Part shown: positions 28,058-41,569 of the stretch, piece after piece
Numbering within the stretch: position 1 is the first letter of the stretch
Layout: every line of letters starts with the position of its first letter
DNA from: Chamaelirium japonicum
Lineage: Eukaryota; Streptophyta; Magnoliopsida; Liliales; Melanthiaceae
Direction: 5' to 3'
DNA length: 64,000 bases
Assembly: GCA_947650365.1 (NCBI GenBank)
Contig: CANTAL010000102.1
Location: 62,001 to 126,000, forward strand
Position numbers and translations under genes: made by a program
The notes under the pieces: model-generated
What the model saw: only the letters and a program-made list of their open reading frames with translations
What the model was told of the DNA's origin: nothing
Databases searched by the model: none

Positions 28058-30409
28058 TGTATCCATTCTATTTCATTCGTACAATCCATTTTACTCATTC
28101 GTACGATCTATTCTAATTCATTCGCACGAATGTATCCATTCTAATTTATTCGTACGATCCAATCTAATTCATTCGCATGATCCATTCTAATTCATTCATA
28201 CGATCCATTCTAATTCATTCATACGATCCATTCTAATTCATTCGCACGAATGTATCCATTCTAATTCATTCGTACGATCCATTCTAATTCATTCACACGA
28301 TCCATTCTAATCCATTCGTACGATCCATTATAATTCATTCGCATAATCTTTTCCAATTCATTCGTACGATCTATTCTAATTCATTAGCATGATACATTCT
28401 AATTTATTCATACGATCCATTCTATTTCATTCGTATGATCCATTCTTACTCATTCGTACGATCCATTCGAATTCATTCCTACGATCCATTCTAATTCATT
28501 CGCACAATCTATTCAAATTCATTCATACGATCCATTCTAATTCATTAGTATGATCCATTCATATTCATTCGTACGATCCATTCTATTTCATTCGTACGAT
28601 CCATTCTTACTTAGTCGTACGATCCATTCTAATTCATTCGCACGAATGTATCCATTCTAATTCATTCGTACAATCCATTTTAATTCATTCGCACGATCCA
28701 TTCTAATTCATTCATACGATCCATTCTATTTCATTCGTACGATCCATTCTAATTCATTCGCACGATCCATTCTAATTCATTCATACGATCCATTCTAATT
28801 CATTCATACAATCCATTCTAATTCTTTCGCACGAATGTATCCATTCTAATTCATTTGTACGATCCACCCTAATTCCTTCGTATGATCCATTCTAATTCAT
28901 TCGCACGAATGTATCCATTCTAATTCATTCGTACAATCCATTCGAATTCATTCATATGATCCATTCTAATTCATTCATACGATCCATTCTAATTAATTCG
29001 CACGAATGTATCCATTCTAATTCCTGTACGATCCATTCTAATTCATTCGCACAATCTATTCTAATTCATTCGTACGATCCATTCTAATTCATTTGTACGA
29101 TCCATTTTAATTCCTTCGTACGATCCATTCTATTTCATTCGTATGATCCATTCTAATTCCTTCGTACGATCCATTCTAATTCATTCCCATGAATGTATCC
29201 ATTCTAATTCATACGTACGATCCATTCTAATTCATACGTACAATCCATTCTAATTCATTCATAGGATCCAATCTAATTCATTCATACGATCCATTCTAAT
29301 TCATTCGCACGAATGTATCCATTCTAATTCATTCGCACGATCCTTTCTAATTCATTCGTATGATCCATTCTAATTCATTCGCACGATCCATTCTAATTCA
29401 TTCATACGATCCATTCTAATTCATTCGTACGATCCATTGTAATTCATTCGCACAATCTTTTCTAATTCATTCGTACGATCCATTCTAATTCATTAGCACG
29501 ATCCATTCTAATTTATTCGTACGATCCATTCTATTTCATTCGTACGATCCATTCTTACTCATTCGTACGATCCATTCTAATTCATTCGCACGAATGTATC
29601 CATTCTAATTCATTCGTACGATCCATTCTAATTCATTCGCACGATCCATTCTAATTCATTCATACGATCCAGTCTAATTCATTCGTACGATCCATTCTAA
29701 TTCATTCGCTTAATTTATTCTAATTCATTCGTATGATCGATTCTAATTCATTAGAAAGATCCATTTTAATTCATTAGTACGATCCATTTTATTTCATTTG
29801 TACGATCCATTTTTACTCATTCGTACGATCCATTCTAATTCATTCGCACGAATGTATCCATTCTAATTCATTCGTACGATCCATTCTAATTCATTCGCAC
29901 GATCAATTCTAATTCATTCATATGATTCATTCTAATTCATTCGTACGATCCATTCTAATTCATTCGCACGATCCATTCTAATTCATTCATACGATCCATT
30001 CTAATTCATTCGTACGATCCATTCTAAATCATTCGTACGATCCATTCTAATTCATTCATGCGATCCATTCTAATTCATTCGCACGAATGTATCCATCCTA
30101 ATTCATTCTTACGATCCATTCTAATTCATTCGCACAATCTATTCTAATTCATTCGTACGATCCATTCTAATTCATTCGCACGATCCATTCTAATTCATTT
30201 CCACGATCCATTATAATTCATTCATACAATCCATTCTAATTCTTTTGCAAGAATGTAACCATTCTAATTTATTCGTACGATCCATTCTAATTCCTTCGTA
30301 CGATCCATTCTAATTCCTTCGTACGATCCATTTTATTTCATTCGTATGATCCATTCTAATTCCTTCGTACGATCCATTCTAATTCATTCCCATGAATGTA
30401 TCCATTCTA
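28058..30409 (-). repeat. Minus-sense block of 2.35 kb, unit A
   Basis: Contains complements of the whole landmark set, including ccaccctaattcc near 28,866 and cattcccatgaatg near 29,190 and 30,385. It ends at the 20-bp palindrome at 30,400-30,419. Counterpart: 43,321-45,604. Two cgcttaatttattc monomers (near 29,707 and 44,925) mark equivalent positions. Confidence 0.9.
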
Positions 30410-30419
30410 TAGAATGGAT
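30400..30419. repeat. 20-bp perfect palindrome (ctatag junction 1)
   Basis: atccattctatagaatggat is a perfect inverted repeat with no spacer, at a minus-to-plus flip. It is preceded by the same cattcccatgaatgt context at all four copies in the window (30,407; 45,602; 50,710; 62,727 for the ctatag core), so the four arose by copying one event. Confidence 0.93.
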
Positions 30420-33329
30420 CGTATAAATGAATTATAATGGATCGTATAAATGAATTAGAATGGATCGTGCGAATGAATTAGAATGGATCGTACGAATGAA
30501 TTAGAATGGATACATTCGTGCGAATGAATTAGAATGGATCGTACGAATGAGTAAAAATGGATCGTAAGAATGAAATAGAATGGATCGTACGAATGAATTA
30601 GAATGGATCGTGCTAATGAATTAGAATGGATCGTACGAATGAATTAGAATAGATTGTGCGATTGATGAATTAGAATGGATCGTGCGAATGAATTAGAATG
30701 GACCATACGAATGAATTAGAATGGATACATTCGTGCGAATGAATTAGAATGGATCGTATGAATGAATTAGAATGGATCGTAAGAATGAATTCGAATGGAT
30801 CGTACGAAGAAATTAGAATGGATCGTACGAATGAATTAGAATGGATACATTCATGCGAAAGATTTAGAATGGATTGTATAAATGAATTAGAATGGATAGT
30901 GCGAATGAATTAGAATGGATCGTACAAATGAATTATAATGGATCGTATGAATGAATTAGAATGGATCGTGCGAATGAATTAGAATGGAACGTATGAATGA
31001 ATTAGAATGGATACATTCGTGCGAATGAATTAGAATGGATCGTACGAATGAGTAAGAATGGATCGTACGAATGAAATAGAATGGATCGTACGAATGAATT
31101 AGAATGAATCGTGCTAATAAATTAGAATGGATCGTACGAATGAATTAGAATAGATTGTGCGAACGAATTAGCATGGATCGTACGAATGAATTAGAATGGA
31201 TTGTACGTATGAATTTGAATGGATCGTATGAATGTGTAAGAATGGATCGTACGAATGAAATTGAATGGATCGTACGAATGAATTAGAATGGATCGTTCGA
31301 ACGTATTAGATTGGATCGTGCGGATGAATTAGAATGGATCGTTTGAATGAATTAGAATGGATACATTCATACGAATGAATTAGAATGGATCATACGAATG
31401 AATTAGACTGGATCGTATGAACGAATTAGAATGGATCGTGCGAATGAATTAGAATGGATCGTATGAATGAATTAGAATGGATACATTCGTGCGAATGAAT
31501 TAGAATGGATCGTATGAATAAATTAGAATGGATCGTATGAATGAATTAGAATGGATCGTGCAAATGAATTAGAATGGATAGTACGAATGAATTAGAATGG
31601 ATCGTGCGAATGAATTAGAATGGATCGTACGAATGAATTAGAATGGATACATTCGTGCGAATGAATTAGAATGAATCTTATGAATGAATTAGATTGGATC
31701 GTATAAATTAATAAGAATGGATCGTACGTAAGAATTAGAATGGATACATTCATGGGAATGAATTAGAATGGATCGTACGAAGGAATTAGAATGGATCATA
31801 TGAATGAAATAGAATGGATCGTACGAAGGAATTAGAATGGATCGTACGAAGGAATTATATTGGATCGTACGAAGGAATTAGAATGGATCGTACGAATGAA
31901 TTAGAATGGATACATTTGTGCAAAAGAATTAGAATGGATTGTATGAATGAATTAGAATGGATAGTGCAAATGAATTAGAATGGATCGTGCGAATGAATTA
32001 GAATGGATCATACGAATGAATTAGAATAGATTGTGAGAATGAATTAGAATGGATCGTACGAATGAATTAGAATGGATGCATTCGTGCGAATGAATTAGAA
32101 TGGATCGTATGAATGAATTAGAATGGATCATATGAATGAATTCGAATGGATCGTATGAATGAATTAGAATGGATACATTCGTTCGAATGAATTAGAATGG
32201 ATCATACGAAGGAATTAGGGTGGATCGTACGAATGAATTAGAATGGATACATTCGTGCGAAAGAATTAGAATGGATTGTACGAATGAATTAGAATGGATC
32301 ATATGAATGAATTAGAGTGGATCGTGCAAATGAATTAGAATGGATCATACGAATGAATTAAAATGGATCGTATGAATGAATTAGAATAAATCGTGCAAAT
32401 GAATTAGAATGGATCATACGAATGAATTAGAATGGATATATTCGTGCGAATGAATTAAAATGGATCGTACGAATAAGTTAGAATGGATCGTACAAATGAA
32501 ATAGAATGGATCGTACGAATGAATTAGAATGGATCGTGCTAACGAATTAGAATGGATCGTACGAATGAATTAGAATAGATTGTGCGAATGAATTAGAATG
32601 GATCGTACGAATGAATTAGAATGGATCGTATGAATGAATTAGAATGGATCGTGCGAATGAATTAGAATGGATCGTACGAATGAATTAGAATGGATACATT
32701 TGTGCGAATGAATTAGAATGGATCGTACGAATGAGTAAGTGTGGATCGTACGAATGAAATAGAATGGATCGTACGAATGAATTAGAATGGATCGTGCTAA
32801 TGAATTAGAATGGATCATACGAATGAATTAGAAAAGTTAGTGCGAATGAATTAGAATGGATCGTACGAATGAATTAGAATGGATACATTCGTGCGAATGA
32901 ATTAGAATGGATCGTATGAATGAATTAGATTGGATCGTATGAATGAATTAAAATGGATCGTACATAAAAATTAGAATGGATACATTCATGGGAATGAATT
33001 AGAATGGATCGTACGAAGGAATTAGAATGGATCATACGAATGAAATATAATGGATCGTACGAAGGAATTAGAATGGATCGTACGAAGGAATTAGAATGGA
33101 GCTTACGAATGAAATAGAATGGATACATTTGCACAAAAGAATTAGAATGGATTGTATGAATGAATTAGAATGGATCGGGCAAATGAATTAGAATGGATCG
33201 TGCGAATGAATTAGAATGGATCGTACAAATTAATTAGAATAGATTGTGCGAATGAATTAGAATGGATCATACGAATGAATTAGAATGGATACATTCGTGC
33301 GAATGAATTAGAATGGATCGTATGAATGA

Positions 33330-35310
33330 ATTAGAATAGATCGTATGAATGAATTCGAATGGATCGTACGAATAAATTAGAATGGATACATTCGTGCGAA
33401 TGAATTAGAATGGATCATACGAAGGAATTAGGGTGGATCATACGAATGAATAAGAATGGATACATTCGTGTGAAAGAATTGCAATGGATTGTATGAATGA
33501 ATTAGAATGGATCGTATGAATGAATTAGAATGGATCATGCGAATGAATTAGAATGGATCGTACGAATGAATTAGAATGGATCGTATGAATGAAATAGAAT
33601 GGATCGTGCGAATGAATTAGAATGGATCATACGAATGAATTAGAATGGATACATTCGTGCGAATGAATTAGAATGGATCGTACGAATGAGTAAGAATGGA
33701 TCGTACGAATGAAATAGAATGGATCGAACGAAAAAATTAGAATGGATCGTGCTAATGAATTAGAATGGATCGTTCGAATGAATTAGAATAGATTGTGCGA
33801 ATGAATTAGAATGGATCGTACAAATGAATTAGAATGGATCGTATGAATAAATTAGAAGGGATCGTGCAAATGAATTAGAATAGATCGTACGAATGAATTA
33901 GAATGGATACATTCGTGCGAATGAATTAGAATGGATCGTACGAATGAGTAAGAAAAGATCGTACGAATGAAATAGAATGGATCGTACGAATGAATTAGAA
34001 TGGATCGTGCTAATGAAATAGAATGGATCGTACGAATGAATTAGAATAGATTGTGTGAATGTATTAGAATGGATCGTACGAATGAATTAGAATGGATACA
34101 TTCGTGCGAATGAATTAGAATGGATCGTACGAATGAATTAGAATGGATCGTATGAATGAATTAGAATAGATCGTGTGAATGAATTAGAATGGAACGTACG
34201 AATGAATTAGAATGGATACATTCGTGCGAATGAATTAGAATGGATCGTACGAATGAGTAAGAATGCATCGTTTGAATGAAATAGAAAGGATCGTACGAAT
34301 GAATTAGAATGGATCGTGCTAATGGATTAGAATAGACCGTACGAATGAATTAGAATAGATTGTGCGAATGAATTAGAATGGATCATACGAATGAATTAGA
34401 ATGGATACATTCGTGCGAATGAATTAGAATAGACCGTATGAATGAATTATATTGGATCGTATGAATGAATTAGAATGGATCGTACATATGAATTAGAATG
34501 GATAAATTCATGGGAATGAATTAGAATGGTTCGTACGAAGAAATTAGAATGGATCATACGAAAGAATTAGAATGGATCGTACGAAGGAATTAGAATGGAT
34601 CGTACGAATGAATTAGAATGGATATATTCATGCAAAAGAATTAGAATGGATTGTATAAATGAATTAGAATGGATCGTACAAATGAATTAGAATGGATCGT
34701 GCGAATAAATTAGAATGGATCATACTAATGAATTAGAATCGATTGTGCGAATGAATTAGAATGGATCGTACGAATGAATTAGAATGAATACATTCGTGCG
34801 AATGAATTAGAATGGATCGTATGAATGAATTAGAATGAATCGTATGAATGAATTCGAATGGATCGATACATTCGTGCGAATGAATTAGAATGGATCATAC
34901 GAAGGAATTAGGGTGGATCGTACGAATGAATTAGAATGGATACATTCGTGCGAAAGAATTAGAATGGATTGTATGAATGAATTAGAATGGATCGTATGAA
35001 TGAATTAGAATGGATCGTGCGAATGAATTAGAATTGATCGTACGAATGAATTAGAATGGATCGTGCGAATGAATTACAATGGATCGTACGAATGAATTAG
35101 AATAGATACATTCGTGCGAATGAATTAGAACGGATCGTACGAATGAGTAAGACTAGATCATACGAATGAATTAGAATGGATCGTACGAATGAATTAGAAT
35201 GGATCGTATGAATGAATTAGAATGGATCGTGCAAATGAATTAGAATGGATCGTATGAATGAATTAATATGGATACATTCTTGCGAATGAATTAGAATGGA
35301 TCGTACGAAT
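33330..35310 (+). repeat. Segment of about 2 kb present in unit B, absent from unit A
   Basis: Up to 33,173 unit B aligns to A with offset 12,990 (20,183). From 35,326 (gtaccaatgaaatag) it aligns with offset 14,973 (20,353). The intervening 1.98 kb has no counterpart in A. It contains a full long-type higher-order unit (aattcg, agggtgg, gcgaaag), short-type units and a second long unit at 34.4-34.95 kb. The likely cause is unequal exchange between homologous higher-order units; whether A lost it or B gained it cannot be told. Confidence 0.7.
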
Positions 35311-35918
35311 GAGTAAGAATGGATTGTACCAATGAAATAGAATGGATTGTACGAATGAATTAGAATGGATAGTGCTAATGAATTAGAATGGATCGTACGA
35401 ATGAATTAGAATAGATTGTGCGAATGAATTAGAATGGATTGTATGAATGAATTATAATGGATACATTCGTGCGAATAAATTAGAATGGATCGTATGAATG
35501 AATTAGAATGGATCATATGAATGAATTAGAATGGATCGTGCGAATGAATTAGAAAGGATCGTGCGAATGAATTAGAATGGATCGTGCGAATGAATTAGAA
35601 TAGATCGTACGAATGAATTAGAATGGATACATTCGTGTGAATGAATTAGAATGGATCGTACGAATGAGTAAGAATGGATCGTACAAATGAAATAGAATGG
35701 ATCGTACGAATGAATTAGAATGGATCGTGCTAATGAATTAGAATGGATCGTATGAATGAATTAGAATAGATTGTGCAAATGAATTAGAATGGATCGTACG
35801 AATGAATTAGAATGGATACATTCGCGCGAAGGAATTAGAATATATCGTACGAATGGATCGTACGAAGGAATTGGAATGAATTAGAATGGATACATTCGTG
35901 CGAATGAATTAGAATGGA

Positions 35919-36822
35919 TCGTATGAATGAAATAGAATGGATCGTACTAATGAATAAGAATGGACCATGCTAATGAATTAGAATGGATCGTACGAATGTA
36001 TTAGAATAGATTGTGCGAATTAATTAGAACGGATCGTACGAATGAATTAGAATGGACACATTCGTGCGAATGAATTAGAATAGATCATATGAATGAATTA
36101 GATTGGATCGTATGAATGAATTAGAATGGATCGTACGTATGAATTAGAATGGATACATTCATGGGAATGAATTAGAATGGATCGTACGAAGAAATTAGAA
36201 TGGATCGTACGAAGGAATTAGAATGGGTCGTACGAATGAATTAGAATGGATAAATTCGTGCAAAAGAATTAGAATGGATTGTATGAATGAATTAGAATGG
36301 ATCGTACAAATGAATTAGAATGGATCATGCGAATGAATTAGAATGGATCGTACGAATGAGTATGAATTGATCGTACGAATGAAATAGAATGGATCGTACG
36401 AATGAATTAGAATGGATCATGCTAATGAATTAGAATGGATCATACGAATGTATTAGAATAGATTGTGCGAATGAATTAGAATAGATCATACGAATGAATT
36501 AGAATGGATGCATTCGTGCGAATGAATTAGAATAGATCATATGAATGAATTAGATTGGATCGTATAAATGAATTAGATTGGATCGTACGTATGAATTAGA
36601 ATGGATACATTCATCGGAATGAATTAGAATGGATCGTACGAAGAAATTAGAATGGATCGTACGCAGGAATTAGAATGGATCGTACGAATGAATTAGAATG
36701 GATCGTACGAATGAATTAGAATGGATTGTATGAATGAATTAGAATGGATCGTACAAATGAATTAGAATGGATCATGCGAATGAATTAGAATGGATCGTAC
36801 GAATGAATTAGAATCGATTGTG
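35919..36822 (+). repeat. 452-bp tandem doublet in unit B
   Basis: This is the counterpart of the doublet at 20.9-21.8 kb. The aatgtattag marker is at 35,995 and 36,447, again exactly 452 bp apart. Conservation of the spacing in both macro-units shows that this small doubling came before the A/B duplication. Confidence 0.8.
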
Positions 36823-39800
36823 CGAATGAATTAGAATCGATCGTACGAATGAATTAGAATGGATACATTCGTGCGAATGAATTAGAATGGATCGTATGAA
36901 TGAATTAGAATGGATCGTATGAATGAATTAGAATGGATCGTACGAATGAATTAGAATGGATACATTCGTGCGAATAAATTAGAATGGATCATACAAAGGA
37001 ATTAGGGTGGATTGTGCGAATGAATTAGAATGGATATATTCGTGCGAAAGAATTAGAATAGATTGTACAAATGAATTAGAATGGATTGTATGAATGAATT
37101 AGAATGGATCATGCGAATGAATTAGAATGGATCGTATGAATGAATTAGAATGGATCGTGCGAATGATTTAGAATGGATCGTATGAATGAATTAGAATGGA
37201 TCGTGCGAATGAATTAGAATGGATCGTATGAATGAATTAGAATGGATACATTTGTGCGAATGAATTAGAATGGATCGTACGAATGAGTAAGAATGGATCG
37301 TACAAATAAAATAGAATGGATCGTACGAATGAATTAGAATGGATCGTGCGAATTAATTTGATTGGATCGTGCGAATGAATAAGAATGGATCGTACGAATG
37401 AATTAGAATGGATACATTCGTGCGAATGAATTATAATTGATCGTATGAATGAATTTGAATGGGTCGTATGAATGAATTCGAATGGATTGTACGAATGAAT
37501 TAGAATGGATAAATTTGTGCGAAAGAATTAGAATGGATTATATGAATGAATTAGAATGGATCGTATGAATGAATTAGAATGGTTCGTATAAATGAATTAG
37601 AATGTATCGTACGAATGAATTAGAATGGATCGTATGAATGAATTAGAATGGATCGTGCGAATGAATTAGAATGGATCGTACGAACAAATTATAATGGATT
37701 CATTCGTGCGAATGAATTAGAATAGATCGTACGAATGAGTAAGAATGGATCGTACGAATGAAATAGAATAGATCGTACGAATTAATTAGAATGGATCGTG
37801 CTAATGAATTTGAATGGATCGTACGAATGAATTAGAATAGATTGTGCGAATGAATTCGAATGGATCGTATGAATGAATTAGAATGGATACATTCGTGCGA
37901 ATGAATTAGAATAGATCTTATGAATGAATTAGATTGGATCGTATGAATGAATTAGAATGAATCGTACGTATGAATTAAAATGGATACATTCACGGGAATG
38001 AATTAGAATGGATCGTACGAAGGAATTAGAATGGATCATACGAATGAAATAGAATGGATCGTATGAAGGAATTAGAATGGATCATACGAAGGAATTAGAA
38101 CGGATCATACGAATGAATCAGAATGGATATATTCGTGCAAAAGACTTAATTACAATGGATTGTATGAATGAATTAGAATGGATCGTGTAAATGAATTAGA
38201 ATAGATCGTGCGAATGAATTAGAATGGATTGTACGAATGAATTAGAATAGATTGTGCGAACGAATTTGAATGGATCGTATGAATGAATTAGAATGGATAT
38301 ATTCATACGAATGAATTAGAATGGATCGTATGAATGAATTAGAATGGATCATTTGAATGAATTCGAATGGACCGTATGAATGAATTAGAATGGATACATT
38401 CGTGCGAATGAATTAGAATAGATCATACGAAGGAATTAGGGTGGATCGTACGAATGAATTAGAATGGATACATTCGTGCGAAAGAATTAGAATGGATTGT
38501 ATGAATAAATTAGAATAGATCATATGAATAAATCAGAATGGATCATGCGAATGAATTAGAATTGATCGTACGAATGAATTAGAATGGATCGTATGAATGA
38601 ATTAGAATGGATCGTGCGAATGAATTAGAATGGATCGTACGAATGAGTTAGAATGGATACATTCGTGCGAATGAATTAGAATGGATCGTACGAATGAGTA
38701 AGAATGGATCGTACGAATGAAATAGAATGGATCGTACGAATGAATTAGAATGGATTGTGCTAATGAATTAGAATGGATCGTATGAATGAATTTGAATAGA
38801 TTATGCGAACAAATTAGAATGGATTGTACGAATGAATTATAATGGATCGTATGAATGAATTAGAATGGATCGTGCGAATGAATTGAAATGGATCGTACGA
38901 ACGAATTAGAATGGATCATACGAAGGAATTAGGGTGGATCATACGAATGAATTAGAATGAATACATTCTTGCGAAAGAATTTGAATAGATTGTATGAATG
39001 AATTAGAATGGATCGTATGAATGAATTAGAATGGATCGTGTGAATGAATTAGAATGGATCGTACGAATGAATTAGAATGGTTCATTTAAATGAATTGAAA
39101 TGGATCGTGCGAATAAATTAGAATGGATCGTACGAATGAATTAGAAGGGATATATTCGTTCGAATGAATTAGAATGGATCGTACGAATGAGTAAGAATGG
39201 ATCGTACGAATGAAATAGAATAAATCGTACGAATGAATTAGAATGGATCATACGAATGAATTAGAATGGATCGTATGAATGAATTAGATTGGATCGTATG
39301 AATGAATTAGAATAGATCGTACGTATGAATTAGAATGGATACATTCATGGGAATGAATTAGAATGGATCGTACGAAGGAATTAGAATGGATCATACGAAT
39401 AAAATAGAATGGATCGTACAAAAGAATTAGAAAGGATCATACGAAGGAATTAGAACGGATCGTACGAAGGAATTAGAATGGATCGTACGAATGAATTAGA
39501 ATAGATACATTCGTGCAAAAGAATTAGAATGGATTGTATGAATGAATTAGAATGGATCGTGCAAATGAATTAGAATGCATTATGCGAATGAATTAGAATG
39601 GATCGTACGAATGAATTAGAATAGATTGTGTGAATGAATTAAAATGGATCGTACGAATGAATTAGAATGGATACATTCGTGCGAATGAATTAGAATGGAT
39701 CGTATGAATAAATTAGAATGGATCGTATGAACGAATTTAAATGGATCGTACGAATGAATTAGAATGGATACATTCGTGCGAATGAATTAGAATGGATCAT

Positions 39801-40356
39801 ACGAAGGAATTAGGGTGGATCGTACAAATGAATTAGAATGGATACATTCGTGCGAAAGAATTCGAATGGATTGTATGAATGAATTAGAATGGATCGTGCG
39901 AATGAATTAGAATGGATCATGCGAATGAATTAGAATGGATCGTACGAATGAATTAGAATAGATTCTGCGAATGAATTAGAATGGATCGTGCTAATGAATA
40001 AGAATGGATCGTACGAATGAATTAGAATTAGAATGGATCGTACGAATGAGTAAGAATGGATCGTACGAATGAATTAGAATGGATCGTGCTATTGAATTAG
40101 AATGGATCGTACGAATGAATTAGAATAGATTGAGCGTATGAATTAGAATGGATCGTACGAATGAATTAGAATAGATCGTATGAATGAATTAGAATAGATC
40201 GTACAAATTAATTAGAATGGATCATATGAAAGAATTAGGGTGGATCATACGAATGAATTAGAATGGATCGTACGAATGAATTAGAATAGATTGTGCGAAT
40301 GAATTTGAATAGATCGTACGAATGAATTAGAATGGATACATTCGTGCGAAGGAATT

Positions 40357-40372
40357 AGAATGGATCCATTCT
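40357..40372. repeat. 16-bp palindromic flip, unit B copy
   Basis: Identical in sequence and context to the flip at 25,047-25,062, lying exactly 15,310 bp downstream. Preceded by the same cgtgcgaaggaattag monomer and followed by cttattctaattcattcgc. Confidence 0.93.
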
Positions 40373-41075
40373 TATTCTAATTCATTCGCACAATCTATTC
40401 TAATTCATTCAAATTCATTAGCACAATCCATTCTAATTCATTCATAGGATCCATTCTATTTCATTCGTACGATCCATTCTTACTCAATCGCATGATCTAT
40501 TCTAATTCATTCGCACAAATGTATCCATTCTAATTCATTCGTAGGATCCATTCTAATTCATTCGCATGATCCATTCTAATTCATTCATACGATCCATTCT
40601 AATTCATTCGTATGATCCATTCTGATTTATTTGCACGATCCATTCTATTTCATTCGTACGATCCATTCTAATTCATTCATATAATCCATTCTAATTCTTT
40701 CGCATGAATGTATCCATTCTAATTCATTCGTACGATCCACCCTAATTCCTTCGTATGATCCATTCTAATTCATTCGCACGAATGTATCCATTCTAATTCA
40801 TTCGTACGATCCATTCGAATTCATTCATACGATCCATTCTAATTCATTCATATGATCCATTCTAATTCATTCGCACGAATATATCAATTCTAATTCATTC
40901 GTACGATCCATTCTAATTCATTCGCACAATCTATTCTAATTCATTCGTACGATCCATTCTAATTCATTCGCATGATGCATTCTAATTCATTTGCAAGATC
41001 CTTTGTAATTAATTCATACAATCCATTCTAATTCTTTCGCACGAATGTATCCATTCTAATTCATTCGCACAATGT
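40365..41075 (-). repeat. Minus-sense block, unit B
   Basis: Counterpart of 25,055-25,904 but about 140 bp shorter, having lost several monomers near its start (A has additional 28-mers around 25.16-25.33 kb). It ends at cacaatgtagaatgtatt, where A has cacaatctagaatgtatt. Confidence 0.9.
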
Positions 41076-41475
41076 AGAATGTATTATAATGGATTGTATG
41101 AATGAAATAGAATGGATCATACGAATGAATTAGAATGGATTGTATGAATGAATTAGAATGGATCGTGCTAATGAATTAGAATGGATCGTACGAATGAATT
41201 AGAATAGATTGTGCGAATGAATTAGAATGAATCGTACAAATGAATTAGAATGGATACATTCGTGCGAATGAATTAGAATAGATCATATGAATGAATTAGA
41301 ATGGATCGTGCAAATGAATTAGAATGGATCGTGAGAATGAATTAGAATGGATCGTACGAATAAATTAGAATGGATCGTGCGAATGAATTAGAATGGATTC
41401 ATTCCCATGGATATATTCGTACGAATGAATTAGAATGGATCGTATGAATGAATTAGAATAGATCGTACGTATGGA
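41076..41475 (+). repeat. Plus-sense block, unit B
   Basis: Direct counterpart of 25,905-26,304, with the same gtattataatgg start and the same off-register cattcccatgg joint near 41,400. It ends at atggatccat (41,471-41,480), a 10-bp palindrome. Confidence 0.88.
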
Positions 41476-41569
41476 TCCATTCTAATTCATTCGTACGATC
41501 CATTCTAATTCATTCCCATGATTGTATCCAGTCTAATTCATACGTATGATCCATTCTAATTCATTCATA
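41476..41569 (-). repeat. 94-bp minus-sense block, unit B
   Basis: Counterpart of the four-monomer inversion at 26,305-26,397, including gattgtatccagtctaatt. Confidence 0.9.

Larger units (their letters stand above)
17900..30880. repeat. Macro-unit A (about 13 kb), direct duplicate of unit B
   Basis: Landmarks recur in unit B in the same order and with the same strand flips: gtacatatga at 18,341 (gtacgtatga at 31,203), gatcgggc at 20,183 and 33,173, the gtatt-bearing monomer at 20,976 and 35,995, the BamHI-type flip at 25,047 and 40,357, and the ctatag flip at 30,407 and 45,602. Offsets are 12,862-12,990 before 20.3 kb and 14,973-15,310 after it, because unit A lacks about 2 kb that B has. 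The unit starts near 17.9 kb and ends near 30.88 kb, where B begins, so A and B are head-to-tail. Confidence 0.85.
30410..40364 (+). repeat. Plus-sense block of about 10 kb (end of A, start of B)
   Basis: The second longest single-orientation run. It carries the unit A/B border near 30.88 kb, the segment specific to B at about 33.33-35.31 kb, the 452-bp doublet at 35.9-36.8 kb and several long-type units (agggtgg landmarks near 32,217, 33,428, 34,907, 36,997, 38,437, 38,936, 39,809 and 40,235). A deletion joint gaatggatcgatacattcg is at 34,857-34,875. Confidence 0.92.

Noticed and set aside
30400-30419. Palindromes as transcription terminators or operators
   Set aside because: They occur at strand flips of the satellite with no neighbouring gene and are explained by head-to-head monomer joining.
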